Source: Aliikangiella sp. G2MR2-5
Lineage (GTDB): Bacteria > Pseudomonadota > Gammaproteobacteria > Enterobacterales > Kangiellaceae
Assembly: GCF_015687155.1 (NCBI RefSeq)
Contig: NZ_JADPQF010000005.1
Coordinates: 1 to 64,000, forward strand
Reading direction: 5' to 3'
DNA: 64,000 bases
The notes beneath the pieces are model-generated. The model saw only the letters and a list, made by a program, of their open reading frames with translations. It was not told where the DNA came from and made no database searches. Below, piece after piece: positions 53,162 to 61,803 of the stretch; within the stretch, counting starts at the first letter, position 1; each line of letters opens with the position of its first letter. Both the position numbers and the translations under genes were made by a program.

Positions 53162-54289
53162 TTAAACATCCTTTTCTTTTTGTTCTTTTTCTAGATCGGC
53201 AACAAAGGCATCAATGTGATGCTTTTGAATGTTCGGCATGCAAATCAGGTGGGTGATGCCATTCGCTGTTGCCAGTTGATATTTTTCCTTCAGGTCATCT
53301 GAAATTTCAGGAAACACCACGGTGATTGAGTTGTGGTTTCTCCAGGCTTCAATGCCTATAGACTTTAACTGTTGCTCGGTATATTCCGCTGTTTCTACAC
53401 TATGTTTCGCGCGTAGAGCTAACCCTTCCTTCCCCCACTTATTGATAGCGTACCACATGACGAGTGGGGTAAATCCATTGCGAGAGCCGGTAATGGTTGT
53501 ATCAAGGCATCCAATATAAGCAATAGAGCGGGCAATACGATCAACCTTTTCCTTCCTTGCTAATACTATACCGCAGGGGATAGGGGAGCCAATAAATTTG
53601 TGGCCGCTAATCGAGATGCTATCCGCGCCATCTGCAAAGTCATAGTGAGGGCGGGGTTCCAGAAACGGATTGATTGCTCCACAAAGCGCTGCATCAGAGT
53701 GAATGTATCGGTTGGCAATTGAAAACTCATCAAGAATTAGACGGATTTTACTAATATCGTCCTTAGCTTCAGTCATAGTTGTTCCGCTGTTGGCAAAAAT
53801 AATGGCTGGTAAATCTCTATGCAGGCGAATAGTTTCCCGTAAATCTTCATAGTCGATTTCGCCATTATCTTGCGAACGGATCATGATATGTCGCATATTC
53901 AGCAAATGCAGGTTTTTAGATACTGAATAATGGGTATCTTGTGAAAAGTAGCAGATACCTTTGGGGTATAGTTCCCGTGCCAGATAAAGACCATAGAGAT
54001 TGCCTTCGGTGCCGCCATTAGTTACATATCCCCACCAGTTGTTTTTGGGAGCTCGAAGTAATTCAGCAAAAAACTCAATAACTTCTCGCTCAAATTCTCG
54101 ACTATCAACTTTCCAGGTAGAGTCAATAAAGGGATCTCCCAGATTATTGAGCGGGTACTGTAATAACGGAAGCAATGCTTCATACTCGAAGTCTTTGGAA
54201 ACCGGGTATCCCATATAGGATTCAGTCTTTTGTCTGATTTCTTGAGTGAACTTCTTCAACCGTTTGGCAAGTTTTGGACTCAGTGCCAT
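53162..54289 (-). CDS. hdc: Pyridoxal-phosphate histidine decarboxylase
   Basis: A 375-residue group II decarboxylase of the pyridoxal type that makes histamine from histidine, as in Morganella and Photobacterium. The cofactor lysine is Lys231 in SISGHKFIGSPIPCG, with stacking His120 (QDTHYSVSK) and Asp199 (HSDAA). The N-terminal YPVSKDFEYEALLPLLQYPLNNLGDPF segment matches this enzyme group. The close alternative is a serine decarboxylase, which shares the fold. Histamine export or histidine antiporter genes are not adjacent. It is followed by an ACT-domain gene after 2 bases. Confidence 0.85.
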   Translation of the reverse strand: MALSPKLAKRLKKFTQEIRQKTESYMGYPVSKDFEYEALLPLLQYPLNNLGDPFIDSTWKVDSREFEREVIEFFAELLRAPKNNWWGYVTNGGTEGNLYGLYLARELYPKGICYFSQDTHYSVSKNLHLLNMRHIMIRSQDNGEIDYEDLRETIRLHRDLPAIIFANSGTTMTEAKDDISKIRLILDEFSIANRYIHSDAALCGAINPFLEPRPHYDFADGADSISISGHKFIGSPIPCGIVLARKEKVDRIARSIAYIGCLDTTITGSRNGFTPLVMWYAINKWGKEGLALRAKHSVETAEYTEQQLKSIGIEAWRNHNSITVVFPEISDDLKEKYQLATANGITHLICMPNIQKHHIDAFVADLEKEQKEKDV

Positions 54290-54728
54290 ATTCGTTACCT
54301 TTAAAGGGATATCTTCTATTTTGCTAGGTATAAGCCCTTATTTAATGTTTGATATTCTGCCTACCCCAAAACCTGCATGGTGCTAGTACATATGGCCGAG
54401 TTGAAAATGCTGTATTGCTGGACTTTTTAGCCTTAACACAATCATTTTAGCCATAAAAATCAAAACTTACTTTTGGTCCTGTTCACGATTTGTGCCTGCT
54501 AGAAATGAAAAGCAGTCACTTATTTATTCGTTAAATCTATCTATTATTCTGTGCTCGTGATGACCGAATAATTTTAACATTATTTCAATATATCTCAATG
54601 CGGTATGTTTTTTTGAAGTGGAATAATGGGATGGCGTGGGAATCTGCAGGTTTAGTGACAACCTATGAGGTGAATACAGGCATTGCTTGATGGTCAAACA
54701 ATGCCGATACCAGAGGTGGTGAAGCTCG
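54290..54728. other. 439 bp intergenic region
   Basis: No gene, terminator or operator could be supported. It separates the histidine decarboxylase gene (its upstream side) from the end of the zinc-finger membrane protein gene, both on the minus strand, so it should contain the decarboxylase promoter. Confidence 0.35.
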
Positions 54729-56246
54729 CTAGAGCTTAAATTCCAGAGGGGGCAATTCTTTGGGCTTGCTTTCTTCTTCCTGTGCCGCAGGTTTCTCAGA
54801 CAAAAAGTCTGCCTGGTCGCTCGCAACCCTTTGTACTGTAGCGTCTATTTTACTTTTCTTTGCGGCAAAATCAGCTTTTTCAGATGGCTTTTGAGTTGGT
54901 CTCTGTTTCGCTAGTCTTTTTGCCATTTGGCGATATTTTTCGGCCTGATCTGCCAGCTTGGGAATAAAGCCCAGACTTTCTGCCATCATTTCAAACACTT
55001 CGGGAAGTAGTTCAAAATCAGGGTAAAGCTTTTTCATACCATTAAATAATTTAACGGCCAGTTGATGCTCGCCGATATCGTGACAAGCCTTGCCTGCTAG
55101 AAAGCGACCAAAAGCGGTTTGCGGTACGAAGTCAGGAATGAGTTTTACAATCTGCTTGTATCTCGTTCTTATCTTGTCCGGCTGGTTGGTCCGATCCAAA
55201 AATTCAATATATTGAGTTGCAAACTTTTTCAGGGAATCTGCACTTTTAGTCGCTATCAGAAAGTCAAAATACTGATTGTTAAGCGCTTTATCATTGGCAA
55301 ACTTATCGAGCGTTTTGATAAATAACCTATCTGCTGACGAATAGTTTCCTTCTTTTACTAAAATACCAATTTGGGCGATAGATTTTTCCAGATCATTACG
55401 AGGTTGAGTTAGCGCTTCTTCCTCCGCTCGAGCAACAAAACCCAGCTTTCCTTGGTATTGAAATATCATGTACCCCATCATATGAAACATGACAACCATA
55501 TAATAGTAAGTAATCACTGATTCAATCAAAGCTGAGGCAAAAGAAAAACCATAAGTTAGTTCGCTCAGGACTGTTATCGAACCACTCATAATCATTAAAA
55601 ATGCAATGATTAGTCCATAGGGAAGTCCTATCGCAGAAATGAGCTTAACCATTTTGATTGGGTCTACCGAGGCCAGTACCTGACGAGTTAAGCCAAAATT
55701 AATTAACACTGCCGGTAGTCCCAGCATTACAACGAAGCTCACCAGTCCTGCAACGGCCTCTCCCAGAAAGTTATATGCGCCGATAATCATTGCAACCAGA
55801 GAAACCATCATTGCAATCACTTTGACTGCAATCCCCAGTCCGCCGGAATATGCATGAGTGACATCTGGAGGAGTGAGTAAACCCTCCGAAGTTTTTTCCA
55901 GGCAGTCAAAGCAATATTTGATCATGCTACCGAAAAGAGCTAGTTGCACGATCAAGGTAATAATCATTGGTATACTTGAAAGAATGGCCTGCATCAGCGA
56001 AATCGCAACAATTAGCCCCATAACCGACGCATTAAGCGGATAGCGAAAGCTGTCTTCCAGTCGACGCCAGAATGGTGTTGCCGTATAAGTTGCGCCCAGG
56101 CTCTCGACATGAGCGCCACATTTAAAACAACGTTCAGAAGAAGCGAGGCTTCCTTCATCAGTACAATTATCGCAGCTGAAAACCTGGCAGTTTTCACACC
56201 AAAAGGTAGCAGGTGAATTCGGGTGGTATTTACAATACTCCATCAA
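54729..56246 (-). CDS. B-box zinc-finger membrane protein, unknown function
   Basis: A 505-residue protein. Residues 1-45 form a B-box-like zinc finger (CKYHPNSPATFWCENCQVFSCDNCTDEGS...CFKC). A membrane part with about six to seven helices follows (about 72-275), then a soluble helical region with tetratricopeptide-like repeats (about 285-440), and a Lys/Glu/Pro-rich tail. It lies 48 bases downstream of a rhomboid protease gene, with a stem-loop between; both carry TPR-like C-termini, so they may work together. The zinc finger with multi-pass membrane layout is uncommon. Function unknown. Confidence 0.8.
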   Translation of the reverse strand: MMEYCKYHPNSPATFWCENCQVFSCDNCTDEGSLASSERCFKCGAHVESLGATYTATPFWRRLEDSFRYPLNASVMGLIVAISLMQAILSSIPMIITLIVQLALFGSMIKYCFDCLEKTSEGLLTPPDVTHAYSGGLGIAVKVIAMMVSLVAMIIGAYNFLGEAVAGLVSFVVMLGLPAVLINFGLTRQVLASVDPIKMVKLISAIGLPYGLIIAFLMIMSGSITVLSELTYGFSFASALIESVITYYYMVVMFHMMGYMIFQYQGKLGFVARAEEEALTQPRNDLEKSIAQIGILVKEGNYSSADRLFIKTLDKFANDKALNNQYFDFLIATKSADSLKKFATQYIEFLDRTNQPDKIRTRYKQIVKLIPDFVPQTAFGRFLAGKACHDIGEHQLAVKLFNGMKKLYPDFELLPEVFEMMAESLGFIPKLADQAEKYRQMAKRLAKQRPTQKPSEKADFAAKKSKIDATVQRVASDQADFLSEKPAAQEEESKPKELPPLEFKL

Positions 56247-56270
56247 ACTATTCCGTTTTTTCTATTTCTT

Positions 56271-56300
56271 TAAAAATGCCTGGCATACAAGATGTCAGGC
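56271..56300 (-). terminator. Stem-loop after the rhomboid gene
   Basis: On the minus strand, GCCTGACAT-CTTGT-ATGCCAGGC (one mismatch) is followed by ATTTTTA. It overlaps the rhomboid stop codon and could reduce read-through into the next gene. Confidence 0.5.
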
Positions 56301-57731
56301 CAATGTTTTAGACAGCTGTTGATATCTTTTGGCTTTCTGCATGTCTCCCTGTTTGCTAAAACTGCCTGCCAAGTGTTTGGCAAAGTCGCCGAGAGAGGGC
56401 AAGGTTTGATGATGGCGGTAAAGGTCATCGAAGATTGACTCCGCAGCTCCTCCCCCGCGAATGTCGCTAAGACGCCATCCTAATTTTAATTTTTGCTCTG
56501 GTTTAATATATCGATGTGCTTTTTCATTTTCCTGCCATATTGTTTCGAGTTTCTCGACACCTCCCGCAGGGAGCTGAGAAACACTTACCAAGGAGCTGAT
56601 CGTTTGATAAAGCGATTTGCCAGGCGCGAGCTTGAGCAGGTTGTAGCGGAGCATGAGTAAATCAAAATCAGGTCCTTTCTGTTTGATAACTTCATCCAGT
56701 AACTTTAATGCAGAACCAAACTGGTATTTTTCTACAAGATCATAGTATTTCGCCAGCTTTTCTCTTTGTGGATCGTCGTCAGGTTCGGCATCCAGATAGT
56801 CTTCATTAATGCCGTCGGGATTAATTATCTGGTAAGTGAAAATAATAATTGCTCCGGCAATAAAGCCGCCAGCATGAGCCATAAAGTTAACATTGCTGTC
56901 AGGGTTAGCCAAAGAATCTGCGATTTCCTTGGCAATGTAAAAAGGTAGTATAACGAGTGCAGGTAATCTTATATAGCCGATGAAAATGAAGAACCAGTAG
57001 AAAAACTCAATTTTTCTTAGCTTAAAAATTGCCAGGTACATGGCCATGACGCCCGAAATTGCGCCAGAGGCACCTATCGAAGGTGTGGAGCTATTGGGTG
57101 TCAATAGCAAGTCTGGAAGGCAAGCGGCAAAACCCGATAAAAGATAGAAGCCCAGAAATTGGCGATGCCCGATACTGGCTTCCACGGCAAAACCGCAAAG
57201 AACCAGGAAAAACATATTTCCGAGCAGGTGCATGACATCACCATGTAAAAACATGTGAGTTAGTACCTGAATCAATCTGAAATTACTAGGGACTATACCG
57301 TACTTGATAAAGCTGACTTCCCCGATAATTTTGTCTATTTCGTTTCTTTTCCGCTTCCAGTCAAAATATTCTCTACTATTGATATATTTGCGCGCGTTGA
57401 CTTTTAAATATTGATAGAAATTCTGATCGATTAATAAGTTGACCATTAATTCCTGTTGATAGCCGTGACTATGAGCTTCTTCGGCATCGAGTAGTTCGGA
57501 GTCTTTACCTTCTTTTTTTAAATAATCAAGGTAGGCAGGCCATTCCTGCTCGAAGTAATTTTCCTCACTATAGCTTTCTACAGCCTGTAAGAATAGTTCG
57601 TTGTCGCCTGATTGATAGAAAAAGTATACGAGAACATTTAATAAAACGATAGAAAACAAGGAGATAGGAGTGTGTTTCCAGTCAAATCGTTTTTCGGTTG
57701 GGACTATAATCAAAGTTTTGTGCTCCGTCAC
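56295..57731 (-). CDS. Rhomboid-family intramembrane serine protease with TPR tail
   Basis: A 478-residue protease that cuts membrane proteins within the bilayer. The order is one membrane helix (about 24-40), a polar insert (about 42-145), the six-helix rhomboid core, then a helical tetratricopeptide-like tail (about 320-478). Catalytic residues are Ser222 in GASG and His286 in MAHAGG; the HxxxN motif (His168, Asn172) is present. The long N-terminal insert and C-terminal tail make it larger than typical rhomboids such as GlpG. Substrates are unknown. The zinc-finger membrane protein gene lies directly downstream. Confidence 0.9.
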   Translation of the reverse strand: MTEHKTLIIVPTEKRFDWKHTPISLFSIVLLNVLVYFFYQSGDNELFLQAVESYSEENYFEQEWPAYLDYLKKEGKDSELLDAEEAHSHGYQQELMVNLLIDQNFYQYLKVNARKYINSREYFDWKRKRNEIDKIIGEVSFIKYGIVPSNFRLIQVLTHMFLHGDVMHLLGNMFFLVLCGFAVEASIGHRQFLGFYLLSGFAACLPDLLLTPNSSTPSIGASGAISGVMAMYLAIFKLRKIEFFYWFFIFIGYIRLPALVILPFYIAKEIADSLANPDSNVNFMAHAGGFIAGAIIIFTYQIINPDGINEDYLDAEPDDDPQREKLAKYYDLVEKYQFGSALKLLDEVIKQKGPDFDLLMLRYNLLKLAPGKSLYQTISSLVSVSQLPAGGVEKLETIWQENEKAHRYIKPEQKLKLGWRLSDIRGGGAAESIFDDLYRHHQTLPSLGDFAKHLAGSFSKQGDMQKAKRYQQLSKTLA

Positions 57732-57968
57732 TGCATACTTACAAGGAATTTTATATCGACACGCGTAAGAAATATACCCGAGGTAAATATTTACCTTTCT
57801 TGGCGAAAAGCTCTGACGTCATTAAATGGCTCGTTATGCTGTAAGTAAAGATGGTCTCAGAGATATCTGGAAAGAGGCATAGCTACTGCCAGTTTATATG
57901 CTTATTAGTCGATTCACTTGAATTAGTCAGAACTCATGTGCGCTTGCAGAGCAACAGGGTATTTCCGC

Positions 57969-59015
57969 TTACCACTTGGTAATCTGCCCATCTTTCGCTT
58001 TCTTTTGCCAGCGTTTTAACGCTTCTTTTTGCATATCGATTGCTTTGTCTTTTTCATCTACAATTTCGAATCCAAGCATGGTTTCCATAACATCTTCCAT
58101 AGTAATGATACCTTCAACGCCACCATATTCATTGACAATTAATATCATGTGGACTCTTTGCTCGAGCATTTGATTAAGCGCCAGACTCAAGGGGCTTTCT
58201 GGTAAGAGAGCGGGCAGTTTGTGGCAATAATTCTCCAGTGTTTGTGAGCCGTTTCCTCTGGCTTGAGCTAGTAATAAATCGCTTCTAAAGACGTAGCCTG
58301 TGATATTTTCGTTGTCCTGGTGGTAAATAGGAATCCTGGTGAAGGTGATTTGGTCATACCGATGAAAGAATTCTTCCACTGTGACTGTGTCGCTGAGAGT
58401 GAATACAACGGTTCGTGGGGTCATGGCATCTTTTACTTTTGAGTGATGAAGACGCATCAAGTTTTTGAGGAATACTGACTCTTGTTCAAGCAGCTGGCCA
58501 TCCTGATTGCTGATTTCAGCCATTACCGCAAATTCTTCACGGCTAAATCCATTGAGAGTTGGCTCGTTATTCAATTTACCGGTAATCAAATCGGATAACT
58601 TTACAAAAGGATAGAGCATTATGATCAAGTACTTGAGTGAATACGCTGTTAGCGGGGCCAACTGTCTCCAGAAAGTGGCTCCGAGTGTTTTCGGAATGAT
58701 TTCTGAAAATATGAGAATCAGCAAGGTCAGTACTGCTGAAATAATGCCTACATAGGCGTTTCCAAAAACGGCAGCTGCTTGCGCTCCGGCACCGGCGGCG
58801 CCAATCGTATGGGCAATGGTGTTGAGTGTCAAAATAGCTGCTAACGGTTTAGATATATCTTCCTTCAAAGATTTTAAAATTGTTCCAGAAGGATGACCTT
58901 CGTTTTCTTTCATCGCGATAAAGGCGTTGTTGGTAGATAGAATGACCGCTTCAAATATTGAGCAAGCGAAAGAAAAGAGAATGGCAACGAGAATGTAGAT
59001 TGTCAGTAATATCAT
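57969..59015 (-). CDS. DUF21/CNNM-type membrane protein with CBS domains
   Basis: A 348-residue inner-membrane protein. Residues 1-150 are a DUF21 (CNNM) transmembrane domain with about four helices (SFACSIFEAVILSTNNAFIA..., LILIFSEIIPKTLGA). Residues about 195-325 hold a pair of CBS domains (RTVVFTLSDTVTVEEFF, ILIVNEYGGVEGIITMEDVMETMLG). The family, including CorC-like proteins, is linked to Mg2+ transport and nucleotide binding. The transporter-associated CorC/HlyC C-terminal domain seen in longer relatives is missing. Confidence 0.88.
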   Translation of the reverse strand: MILLTIYILVAILFSFACSIFEAVILSTNNAFIAMKENEGHPSGTILKSLKEDISKPLAAILTLNTIAHTIGAAGAGAQAAAVFGNAYVGIISAVLTLLILIFSEIIPKTLGATFWRQLAPLTAYSLKYLIIMLYPFVKLSDLITGKLNNEPTLNGFSREEFAVMAEISNQDGQLLEQESVFLKNLMRLHHSKVKDAMTPRTVVFTLSDTVTVEEFFHRYDQITFTRIPIYHQDNENITGYVFRSDLLLAQARGNGSQTLENYCHKLPALLPESPLSLALNQMLEQRVHMILIVNEYGGVEGIITMEDVMETMLGFEIVDEKDKAIDMQKEALKRWQKKAKDGQITKW

Positions 59016-59219
59016 TGGATTAGTATAGAGTCGGCTATTTATTCTGTAAATGTGACACGCGGAATCGAACGCTATAAATTTTACCCGTTGCTGGTTTTTT
59101 TTCCTAGCTAAATTATCCGCCAGCAGACCTGATTCTACCTTGAATTTTTATCTTGTTGATTGACATGAATATATCTGCAAACATAGTATGATTCAAACTT
59201 AATCATTCTCTATTTTAAT

Positions 59220-59831
59220 ATGCATGTACCTTCAAAATGGGCAATGCCTTCCTTAACCTATATTCATCAGTTCATCAGGCGTTACGGATTTGCGACTGTA
59301 GTTACCGGTAACCTGGATGCTTCTAAGGTTCCGCTTCATCTTGTTGCTGAAGAAGGAGAGTTTGGCACACTTTATGGTCATCTGGCGCGAGCCAATGAGC
59401 ACTCCAAAGAAATTGAAAATCAGCTAGCTTTAGCCATCTTTGACGGGCCCCATAGCTATATATCTCCGAGTTGGTACCCTTCTGCTCCGGCAGTTCCCAC
59501 CTGGAATTATGCTTCAGTACATGTGCACGGTGCTGTTTCTCTTACCGATGACGAAGACACACTTAAGATATTAAAGAAGACGATCGAACAATATGAGCCG
59601 GAGTTATTGGAAAAGAAAGAAATCATAAATGATGATTATGTTCAGCGGTTATTAAAAGGAATTCTTGGGTTTAAAATCATCATTAGTTCGGTGTCCGGAA
59701 AAGAGAAGTTGGGACAGCACAGGTCTTCTTCGGAGCAGCTAGCCGTTTTGAAACACTTGGAGAAAACTGAAAGTATGGAAGAGCTGGCGCTGGCTGAGTA
59801 CATGAAAAAAAATGCCGTTGGCATTGGTTAA
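59220..59831 (+). CDS. PaiB-like FMN-binding protein
   Basis: A 203-residue protein of the PaiB family (FMN-binding negative transcriptional regulator). Visible features are MHVPSKWAM at the N-terminus, then LYGHLARANEH, YISPSWYPSAPAVPTWNYASVHVHG and a KGILGFKIIIS segment near the C-terminus. Members have a split-barrel flavin fold and, in Bacillus, repress protease and sporulation genes. The gene is followed 28 bases later by a methyltransferase gene and may form an operon with it. A TTGACA/TAGTAT promoter may lie at 59160-59189. Confidence 0.88.
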   Translation: MHVPSKWAMPSLTYIHQFIRRYGFATVVTGNLDASKVPLHLVAEEGEFGTLYGHLARANEHSKEIENQLALAIFDGPHSYISPSWYPSAPAVPTWNYASVHVHGAVSLTDDEDTLKILKKTIEQYEPELLEKKEIINDDYVQRLLKGILGFKIIISSVSGKEKLGQHRSSSEQLAVLKHLEKTESMEELALAEYMKKNAVGIG

Positions 59832-59859
59832 TTAATCAGAATTTTGTGGATAAAATACT

Positions 59860-60504
59860 GTGGATCACTGTAAATCGTCTGTATCTATTTTTGATAAGCG
59901 AGCTAAGGATTATGAAGCTAAATTTATGGACTTTCCCCACTATCAGCAAACCTACCGGCCTTTGCTTGATATGTTGCAAGGTAGAAGTATTAGTCTGCTG
60001 GATATCGGATGTGGTCCGGGAAATGTGAGTCAATATTTGTTGGCGCATCACTCAGAACTTTCCGTTTATGGTATTGACCTTTCTCCGCAGATGGTTGAAC
60101 TCGCGCAAACAAACAATCCCGATGCAAGTTTTGAAGTTATGGATAGTCGAAACATTAGCTCTATCAGCAGCAAGTTTGATTGTATCGTATGCGGCTTTTG
60201 CATCCCTTATCTTTCCCCAAATGAAACGCTAAAACTTTTTAGAGACATCGAGTCGCTACTTAACGCTGATGGCGTTTTGTATCTAAGTTGCATGGAAGCT
60301 AATGCGGAGCAAGAAATGGGGATTCCCAGAGTACAGGCTTCCTCCTCAGGAGAGCAAATGTATACCTACCATTACTCTTTTAACTGGTTGAAAAAAAATC
60401 TGTTGATTGCAGGATTGGATTTGTTGAGTTACAAAAAGCTTTTGTATCCATCGGAAGAAGCCGAATCTGTATATGATCTTTTTCTTTACGTCACCAAAAA
60501 ATAG
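59860..60504 (+). CDS. SAM-dependent methyltransferase
   Basis: A 214-residue class I methyltransferase. Motif I is LLDIGCGPGNVSQYLL (about residues 50-65), followed by GIDLSPQMVELA and a later FDCIVCGFCIPYLSP. The cofactor site is clear but the substrate is not; relatives modify small molecules. The first codons overlap no other gene and the start follows the PaiB-like gene by 28 bases. Nothing nearby indicates a biosynthetic pathway. Confidence 0.85.
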   Translation: MDHCKSSVSIFDKRAKDYEAKFMDFPHYQQTYRPLLDMLQGRSISLLDIGCGPGNVSQYLLAHHSELSVYGIDLSPQMVELAQTNNPDASFEVMDSRNISSISSKFDCIVCGFCIPYLSPNETLKLFRDIESLLNADGVLYLSCMEANAEQEMGIPRVQASSSGEQMYTYHYSFNWLKKNLLIAGLDLLSYKKLLYPSEEAESVYDLFLYVTKK

Positions 60505-60896
60505 CAGGCAAATTAACCAGAATTGTTCTGCGAGTATGCTTTGCCTAATAAGTTACTCGTTTTTTGATGGACATGCCGTGGCAACTGTGGTTTCAAGCTA
60601 AAATCCTTCCCGTTAACAGCTTCAGGGTTTTACATATCTCTCATGATGATATTTTGCGCGCGCAAGGATTCCGATTGTCCTATCGGTGCTCAATAATTGT
60701 ACTTTTGGCATGTATATTGAATGTTGTTGCTGGACGACAGTTTTTTGACCATTGATTTACCCAAAAGATTGCTCGGCGTTTGAAGCTATATGCAGAATAT
60801 AGGTAAGGATAACAGTCTTGGTATGGAGTATCGGCAGATAAATAGACCGGATGAACCATGTAGCATCTGTTATTAATTGAGGAAAAGGAGGCTATT
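60505..60896. other. 392 bp intergenic region
   Basis: No convincing gene. A 63-codon frame at 60564-60755 has no recognisable features or good ribosome site. A strong AAAAGGAGG ribosome site for the next gene lies at the right end. Confidence 0.4.
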
Positions 60897-61712
60897 GTGA
60901 GCTATTTAAAAGTTTATAAAGATGATCTCAGACGTTTAATGATCTTCAGTGCAGTTTTACCGGTCTTTTGTTTTACTGGTGGATTTTGGTTTGGTACAAC
61001 TCAATCGACCGGGCTTACGTCGTCGATGAACAGTCAAAAAACTGTCAAGCCCGAGTTCAAATTCTCGACAGCAGTTGTAGAAAAAAACAACAGTGGTCAG
61101 ATAGTTAAGGAAGAACAAAAATTAGCGCCTTCTGCAGCACCCAAGACTCGAACTGAGCTAGTCGTTACCTCTAATGAAGTCGAGTATTCCCTCTCAGACT
61201 CCGTGGAATTAACTGAATCCGAGGCCAGAGCCGTTGCGGAAACAACATCTGACAAAATAGAAGAATCAGACATTGTTTCGGTTGCAGAAAATAATATAGA
61301 GGACAGTAAAATCGAAGTTGCCGCTTCTTCTCTGGTTTCTGCCGACAAAACTGAATACTCTTCTATGAAATATTCAACAGCCGCAGAAAAGCTAGCTCCA
61401 AAGAATGCTTCGTTGATTACTAATTGGAAAAAAGTGAATGATTTCTATGTGCAGGCAGGCCGATTTTCCAGCCTTCATAATGCAGTTAATTATCAGCGCT
61501 TATTGGAAGGAAAGGATATTTCTACTCAAATAGCTATTGATTCTACCGGCAACAATGAAGTTTTTGTCATTATATTGGCTTCTTTCGATTCTCAACTGGA
61601 AGCAAAGGAATATAGCTTGTTTGCCGAAGAGCTCTACCAAATTGATCTTTTTGTAAAGAAGCAGGAAGCCATTGATAAGCAGTTTAAGAAACGCTCAGTG
61701 GCTTCTCTTTAA
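60897..61712 (+). CDS. SPOR-like domain membrane protein
   Basis: A 271-residue protein with a short cytoplasmic N-terminus, one membrane helix (about 15-35), a long low-complexity acidic and Ser/Glu-rich stretch (about 40-180), and a C-terminal SPOR-like domain (about 185-255: YVQAGRFSSLHNAVNYQRLLEGKDI ... FVIILASFDSQLEAKEYSLFAEEL). SPOR domains bind denuded peptidoglycan at division sites. The start is GTG, 4 bases after AAAAGGAGGCTA. It is otherwise unlike known division proteins, so a role in the envelope is inference. Confidence 0.75.
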   Translation: MSYLKVYKDDLRRLMIFSAVLPVFCFTGGFWFGTTQSTGLTSSMNSQKTVKPEFKFSTAVVEKNNSGQIVKEEQKLAPSAAPKTRTELVVTSNEVEYSLSDSVELTESEARAVAETTSDKIEESDIVSVAENNIEDSKIEVAASSLVSADKTEYSSMKYSTAAEKLAPKNASLITNWKKVNDFYVQAGRFSSLHNAVNYQRLLEGKDISTQIAIDSTGNNEVFVIILASFDSQLEAKEYSLFAEELYQIDLFVKKQEAIDKQFKKRSVASL

Positions 61713-61748
61713 ACGTTTGCTTGAATTATGTTTTCCTCAATAAGTAAA

Positions 61749-61768
61749 AAGCGGACCTAGGTCCGCTT
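61749..61768. terminator. Bidirectional terminator between convergent genes
   Basis: AAGCGGACCTAGGTCCGCTT, a perfect palindrome flanked by A and T runs, lies between the SPOR-like and metzincin genes. Confidence 0.65.
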
Positions 61769-61803
61769 ATTACTTTAGAAAAAGGTCAATAAATATTTTA
61801 TTG

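Noticed and set aside
54524-54826. 100-codon minus-strand frame at the end of the zinc-finger gene
   Set aside because: It overlaps the true gene in another frame and has a low-complexity, His/Ser/Leu-rich translation.
60564-60755. 63-codon frame between the methyltransferase and SPOR-like genes
   Set aside because: No convincing ribosome site, no similarity, and composition like non-coding sequence.
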